Assembly: GCA_020347645.1 (NCBI GenBank)
Contig: CP070736.1
Span: 253,144 to 317,143 of the forward strand
Source: Methanobacteriota archaeon
Lineage (GTDB): Archaea; Thermoplasmatota; Thermoplasmata; UBA10834
DNA length: 64,000 nt
Direction: 5' to 3'
Shown here in pieces: positions 61,028 through 64,000 of this stretch (position 1 is its first letter; each line of letters starts with the position of its first letter). Position numbers and translations under genes: made by a program. Below the pieces are notes generated by a model. It saw nothing but the letters and a program-made list of their open reading frames with translations. It had not been told where the DNA came from and ran no database searches.

Positions 61028-62422
61028 GTGATTATCATGGATATGAGTCTTCCAGACTGGGTTGAGAGCTGGGCCAGAAATGCACCGGACCTCAAAGTAC
61101 CCCCTCCTGGGCCAAAGAGCAAGGAGATCATAGCGAAAGACAGACTGTATGTATCGGACGCCTACGATCGCTTGTTTCAGTTCACGATGAAGAAAGCTTC
61201 CGGCTCTGCCGTGATGGATGCTGACGGAAATGTCTATCTTGACTTCTCCTCAGGCATATCCGTGATGAACGCTGGGTGGTCGAACCCCAGGGTAACCGCC
61301 GCCATCCAAGAACAGGCAGCGGACTTGGCGCATTCGATGGCCAATGACGCTTACTTCGACAAAGAGGCGGAATTCGCCGAGCTGTTGGCTCGGATATCTC
61401 CCGGAGGCGCTCTGCAGAGCTCGTTCTTCGGGAATAGCGGTGCCGAAGGCGTGGAAGCCGCGGTAAAGCTCTCGCGATACTACACCAAAGGTTCGGAACA
61501 CATCGCATTCATGGGCTCCTATCATGGCAGGGTAGGAAATGCGCTCGCAATAACTAGCAGGGTGAAGCTCAAGTATGGGCATGGGCCGTTCCCGCCTGGT
61601 GTGTTCTTTGCGCCCTATCCGTACTGCTATCGATGTTGGTTCAAGCAGGAATATCCTGCCTGCGATCTTCTGTGCGTCGACTATCTTCAGAACGCGATCC
61701 TGAATTTTGGAGGCCCCAGCGGGAGCGTAGCCTCCCTGATCGTCGAACCTCTGCAGGGTGAGGGAGGCTACATCGTGCCACCAAAGGAGTTCATGCCCAG
61801 ATTGAGACGGCTCTGCGACGACAGGGGTGTGCTGCTAGTCGCGGACGAGGTACAATGTGGACTCGGCCGAACCGGCGAGACATGGGAGTGCGACTCCACT
61901 GACACGGTTCCAGATATCCTCATCACGGGCAAGGCTCTAGGAGGAGGCGTGCCTTTGGGAGCAATCGTAGCCAAGAAGGAAGTGATGAGCGCGTGGCGAC
62001 CCGGATCGCATTCATCCACGTTCGGTGGCAACGGGTTGAGCATGGCCTCGGGCCTGGCACACGTGAATGAAATCCTGGATGAGAAACTTGCCGAGAGGTC
62101 TAGAATTCTGGGCATACACGCCCTGAAGAGACTGAACGAGGTGAAGGAGAATCACGACATCATAGGCGATGTCCGCGGCAAAGGTCTCATGATAGGGGTC
62201 GAGATGGTCAAGAACAGGGATACGAAGGATCCGCTCCTCGTCCCTGAGATTCAGGGGCTGATGTGGAGGAAAGGCCTGCTGATGATTACTTCGGGCATGC
62301 ATGGGAACGTGTTTCGCATAGCTCCTCCCCTCATCATCTCACAGGATCAGTTGGATTTGGGAATCAATCTTTTCGAGAAGGCAGTAGAGGAAACGGAGAA
62401 GCGGATGGGAATATTGCGTTGA
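61028..62422 (+). CDS. Class III aminotransferase (4-aminobutyrate/ornithine-like)
   Basis: A PLP enzyme of 464 residues. SFFGNSGAEGVEAAVKLSR, SYHGRVGNALAIT, EPLQGEGGYIVPP, the cofactor aspartate in VADEVQCGLGRTG and the PLP lysine in ITGKALGGGVPLGA. A small cysteine-rich insert (YPYCYRCWFKQEYPACDLLC) fits the archaeal GABA/ornithine or broad-range types. The start is GTG at 61028, ATG at 61037 or 61043. Followed by a CBS protein with a 5-base gap. Confidence 0.92.
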   Translation: MIIMDMSLPDWVESWARNAPDLKVPPPGPKSKEIIAKDRLYVSDAYDRLFQFTMKKASGSAVMDADGNVYLDFSSGISVMNAGWSNPRVTAAIQEQAADLAHSMANDAYFDKEAEFAELLARISPGGALQSSFFGNSGAEGVEAAVKLSRYYTKGSEHIAFMGSYHGRVGNALAITSRVKLKYGHGPFPPGVFFAPYPYCYRCWFKQEYPACDLLCVDYLQNAILNFGGPSGSVASLIVEPLQGEGGYIVPPKEFMPRLRRLCDDRGVLLVADEVQCGLGRTGETWECDSTDTVPDILITGKALGGGVPLGAIVAKKEVMSAWRPGSHSSTFGGNGLSMASGLAHVNEILDEKLAERSRILGIHALKRLNEVKENHDIIGDVRGKGLMIGVEMVKNRDTKDPLLVPEIQGLMWRKGLLMITSGMHGNVFRIAPPLIISQDQLDLGINLFEKAVEETEKRMGILR

Positions 62423-62427
62423 GGGTG

Positions 62428-62943
62428 ATGCAGACGGACATCTCAAGAATCAGAGGTATGAGTGTTCAGAACGTCATGTCACGCGAAGTCGTAACCATAG
62501 ATGCCGAAATGAGACTGAGGTCCGCCTGGATCAGTCTCATGGAGAACAACATATCCGGGGCTCCAGTGGTTGACGAGGAGGGATTGCTGATAGGCATTGT
62601 CAGCATCAAGGACATCCACGAGGCGATCTTCGAGAATTTCAACAAAGCGAAGGCGCTCCAAAAGGGTAATATGCAGCCTGATGACGGTGACGAAAGTGGG
62701 TGCAATGAGACGAAGGAGCTGACGATGGCCTTGAATGCCTTGTTTGACAGCAGGGTATCGGATATTCTTCCGGCGAGCCAGTATGTGGAACGGCTTGGTC
62801 CCTTGGATTCTCTGGAGCGTGCGATCAAGCTGATGGCGGACAAGAGCGTGAACCGTCTTCCTGTAGTGAAGGAAGACAGGGTCGTTGGCATAATCACAAG
62901 GCAGGACGTCATAATGGTCCTGTCCGGTCGCTCAAGACGGTGA
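62428..62943 (+). CDS. CBS-pair protein
   Basis: A 171-residue two-CBS protein: VQNVMSREVVTIDAEMRLRSAW with GIVSIKDIHEAI, an acidic linker (about 80-100), and SLERAIKLMADKSVNRLPVV with GIITRQDVIMVL. It may sense adenine nucleotides and could tune one of the flanking aminotransferases. ATG at 62428 has GAGGGTG upstream. Confidence 0.9.
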   Translation: MQTDISRIRGMSVQNVMSREVVTIDAEMRLRSAWISLMENNISGAPVVDEEGLLIGIVSIKDIHEAIFENFNKAKALQKGNMQPDDGDESGCNETKELTMALNALFDSRVSDILPASQYVERLGPLDSLERAIKLMADKSVNRLPVVKEDRVVGIITRQDVIMVLSGRSRR

Positions 62944-62962
62944 ATCTGTTACTACCACAGAC

Positions 62963-62990
62963 CATGCAGACACAGGATTGGGTCTGCATG
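62963..62990 (+). terminator. 9-bp stem hairpin after CBS gene
   Basis: CATGCAGAC (62963-62971) pairs with GTCTGCATG (62982-62990) around a 10-base loop, 20 bases after the CBS stop and about 55 before the next gene. No T-run follows, so it may be a regulatory or RNA-processing site. Confidence 0.45.
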
Positions 62991-63045
62991 CGAAGCATAT
63001 TTCTATCGATGCAAGTGATGCGCTCATTGGAGTCAGGTGGACAAC

Positions 63046-64000
63046 TTGAACACGGCAGGAATTGACAGAGCACGACTTCGAGAGACTATGGACAAGGAGA
63101 TTGCTAGGTTCATCTCAGAGCATGCTGCGTCAGGACAACTATTCGAGAGGGCGAAATCCTCACTTTTAGCAGGAGTGCCCATGAACTGGATGGTCCGGTG
63201 GGCTGGCCCCTATCCAGTGTTCGCGAGAAAAGCCAAAGGGTCCGTAATCTGGGACGTGGATGGCAACGAGTATCTCGACCTTTGTCTTGGAGACACCGGC
63301 GCGATGTTTGGACATTCGCCTGATGCAGTGGTGAATCGATTAAGAGACAGGCTTGGAAAGGGCATCACTACGATGCTGCCGACGGAGGATTCGGTGTGGG
63401 TTTCCGAGGAGCTTGCGAGGCGTTTCGGCTTGCCCTATTGGCAGATCGCATTAACTGCGACTGACGCCAACAGATTCTCCATAAGGCTCGCCCGAGAGGT
63501 AACAGGCAGAAGTCGGGTGCTCGTCGTTCATGGCTGCTATCACGGCACGGTGGACGAGACCTTGGTTGACTTGAAGGCGGCAGAGGTTGTTCCGAGAGGG
63601 GGGAACATCGGTCCGCCAGTGGATCCTAGGCTGACGACCCGGGTCGTTGAGTTCAACGATCTGCCCGCACTCGAGAATGCCTTAGAAGACAGAGAGGTGG
63701 CGTGCGTCCTCTGCGAGCCTGCAATGACGAATCGCGGAATAATACTACCGGATCATGGATATCACGACTCGTTGAGGGAAATGACTCAGAAGACTGGTAC
63801 AATCCTAATCATGGACGAGACGCACACGATTTGCTGTGGTCCCGGAGGATACACGCGCGCTCATGGCCTTACTCCCGATATGTTGACGATAGGCAAGCCG
63901 ATAGGCAGCGGGATTCCAGCGGCCGCGTTTGGGATGAGCCAGCAGGTCGCCGATGCGGTAATGGGGAGGATACTCGCAGATGGAACGGACGAGAGCGGCC
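63046..64000 (+). CDS. Class III aminotransferase, glutamate-1-semialdehyde-mutase-like (partial)
   Basis: Runs off the right edge after 318 codons. WDVDGNEYLDLCLGDTGAMFGH is the opening motif, VVHGCYHGTVDET follows, then CEPAMTNRGIILPDHG, the cofactor Asp in IMDETHTICCG and the PLP lysine in IGKPIGSGIPAAA. This belongs to the hemL/broad aminotransferase group; the Thr-rich lid (THTICCGPGG) differs from true HemL (which has EVMTGFR), so a transaminase of another amino acid is more likely. TTG at 63046 follows AGGTGGACAAC. Downstream of the other aminotransferase and the CBS gene, with which it may form an operon. Confidence 0.85.
   Translation, partial: MNTAGIDRARLRETMDKEIARFISEHAASGQLFERAKSSLLAGVPMNWMVRWAGPYPVFARKAKGSVIWDVDGNEYLDLCLGDTGAMFGHSPDAVVNRLRDRLGKGITTMLPTEDSVWVSEELARRFGLPYWQIALTATDANRFSIRLAREVTGRSRVLVVHGCYHGTVDETLVDLKAAEVVPRGGNIGPPVDPRLTTRVVEFNDLPALENALEDREVACVLCEPAMTNRGIILPDHGYHDSLREMTQKTGTILIMDETHTICCGPGGYTRAHGLTPDMLTIGKPIGSGIPAAAFGMSQQVADAVMGRILADGTDESG

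Noticed and set aside
60709-61131. 140-codon minus-strand open frame
   Set aside because: Includes the pyrimidine tract as an Arg/Lys/Gly run and overlaps the aminotransferase start; no family.

Overview
The window is archaeal chromosomal DNA. The archaeal markers are sn-glycerol-1-phosphate dehydrogenase (archaeal lipid backbone), RtcB tRNA ligase, archaeal SepF, a UPF0179 protein, an archaeal Ras-like GTPase, ADP-forming acyl-CoA synthetase, many zinc-ribbon proteins, and TATA boxes about 25-30 bases before start codons, which point to frequent leaderless transcripts. Class II (B12-dependent) ribonucleotide reductase, a four-gene succinate dehydrogenase, DUF1614, PEF-like C-terminal tails and lysine-rich small proteins suggest a euryarchaeal lineage, perhaps Thermoplasmatota. 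No 16S gene or similar marker is present, so that placement is inference. Coding density is high, on both strands.

Layout. 1-7200: tail of purC, an unknown protein, TrpB2-type tryptophan synthase beta, a YhaM-like OB/HD nuclease, an iron-sulfur flavoprotein, and an NrdJ reductase interrupted by an intein whose homing endonuclease has decayed. 7200-12600: an AT-rich gap with 12-bp repeats, a MoaD-like protein, a secreted M14 carboxypeptidase, UPF0179, G1P dehydrogenase and a two-gene phosphorelay. 12700-20500: DUF4130-like protein, a large TPR protein overlapping a PUA protein, SepF, a KaiC-like ATPase, an HD phosphohydrolase and RtcB. 20700-25900: three consecutive zinc-ribbon proteins (one membrane-anchored, one lysine-tailed, one small), tRNA-His, and a small protein resembling the NrdJ zinc tail. 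25900-35700: ornithine carbamoyltransferase; a DHH phosphoesterase / tiny membrane protein / RNase H-like exonuclease operon divergent from a metallophosphoesterase; a helical-repeat protein ending in an aminoacyl-tRNA-synthetase-like anticodon domain; nucleoside phosphorylase; DUF1614; MFS transporter; a 70-residue lysine-rich protein; and a Ras-like GTPase.

35700-47800: amidohydrolase, two overlapping CBS genes, an acyl-CoA synthetase alpha subunit, a DUF5679 zinc ribbon, a 760-base gene-poor stretch, a winged-helix/TerB protein, isoaspartyl peptidase, an EF-Tu-domain-2 protein, a GAF histidine kinase, an SDR, a rubrerythrin-like protein, homoserine dehydrogenase and rubredoxin. 47800-64000: sdhCDAB, a cyclophilin-fold protein, an SDR, a second iron-sulfur flavoprotein, M29 aminopeptidase, three GNATs, a second GAF kinase without its phosphoacceptor histidine, DppA-type aminopeptidase, a fused MoxR-VWA protein, and two class III aminotransferases flanking a CBS protein.

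How it fits together: the metabolic genes (trpB2, argF, hom, aminotransferases, peptidases, sdh, ADP-forming ligase) suggest a peptide- or amino-acid-using heterotroph with a membrane respiratory chain. The most unusual items are the decayed intein, the three related kinases with complementary losses, the zinc-ribbon cassette, the orphan anticodon-binding fusion, and several dyad or repeat elements in promoters. Genes shorter than the usual annotation cut-off were found at 28324-28470, 39998-40147, 40911-41018 and 47588-47755.
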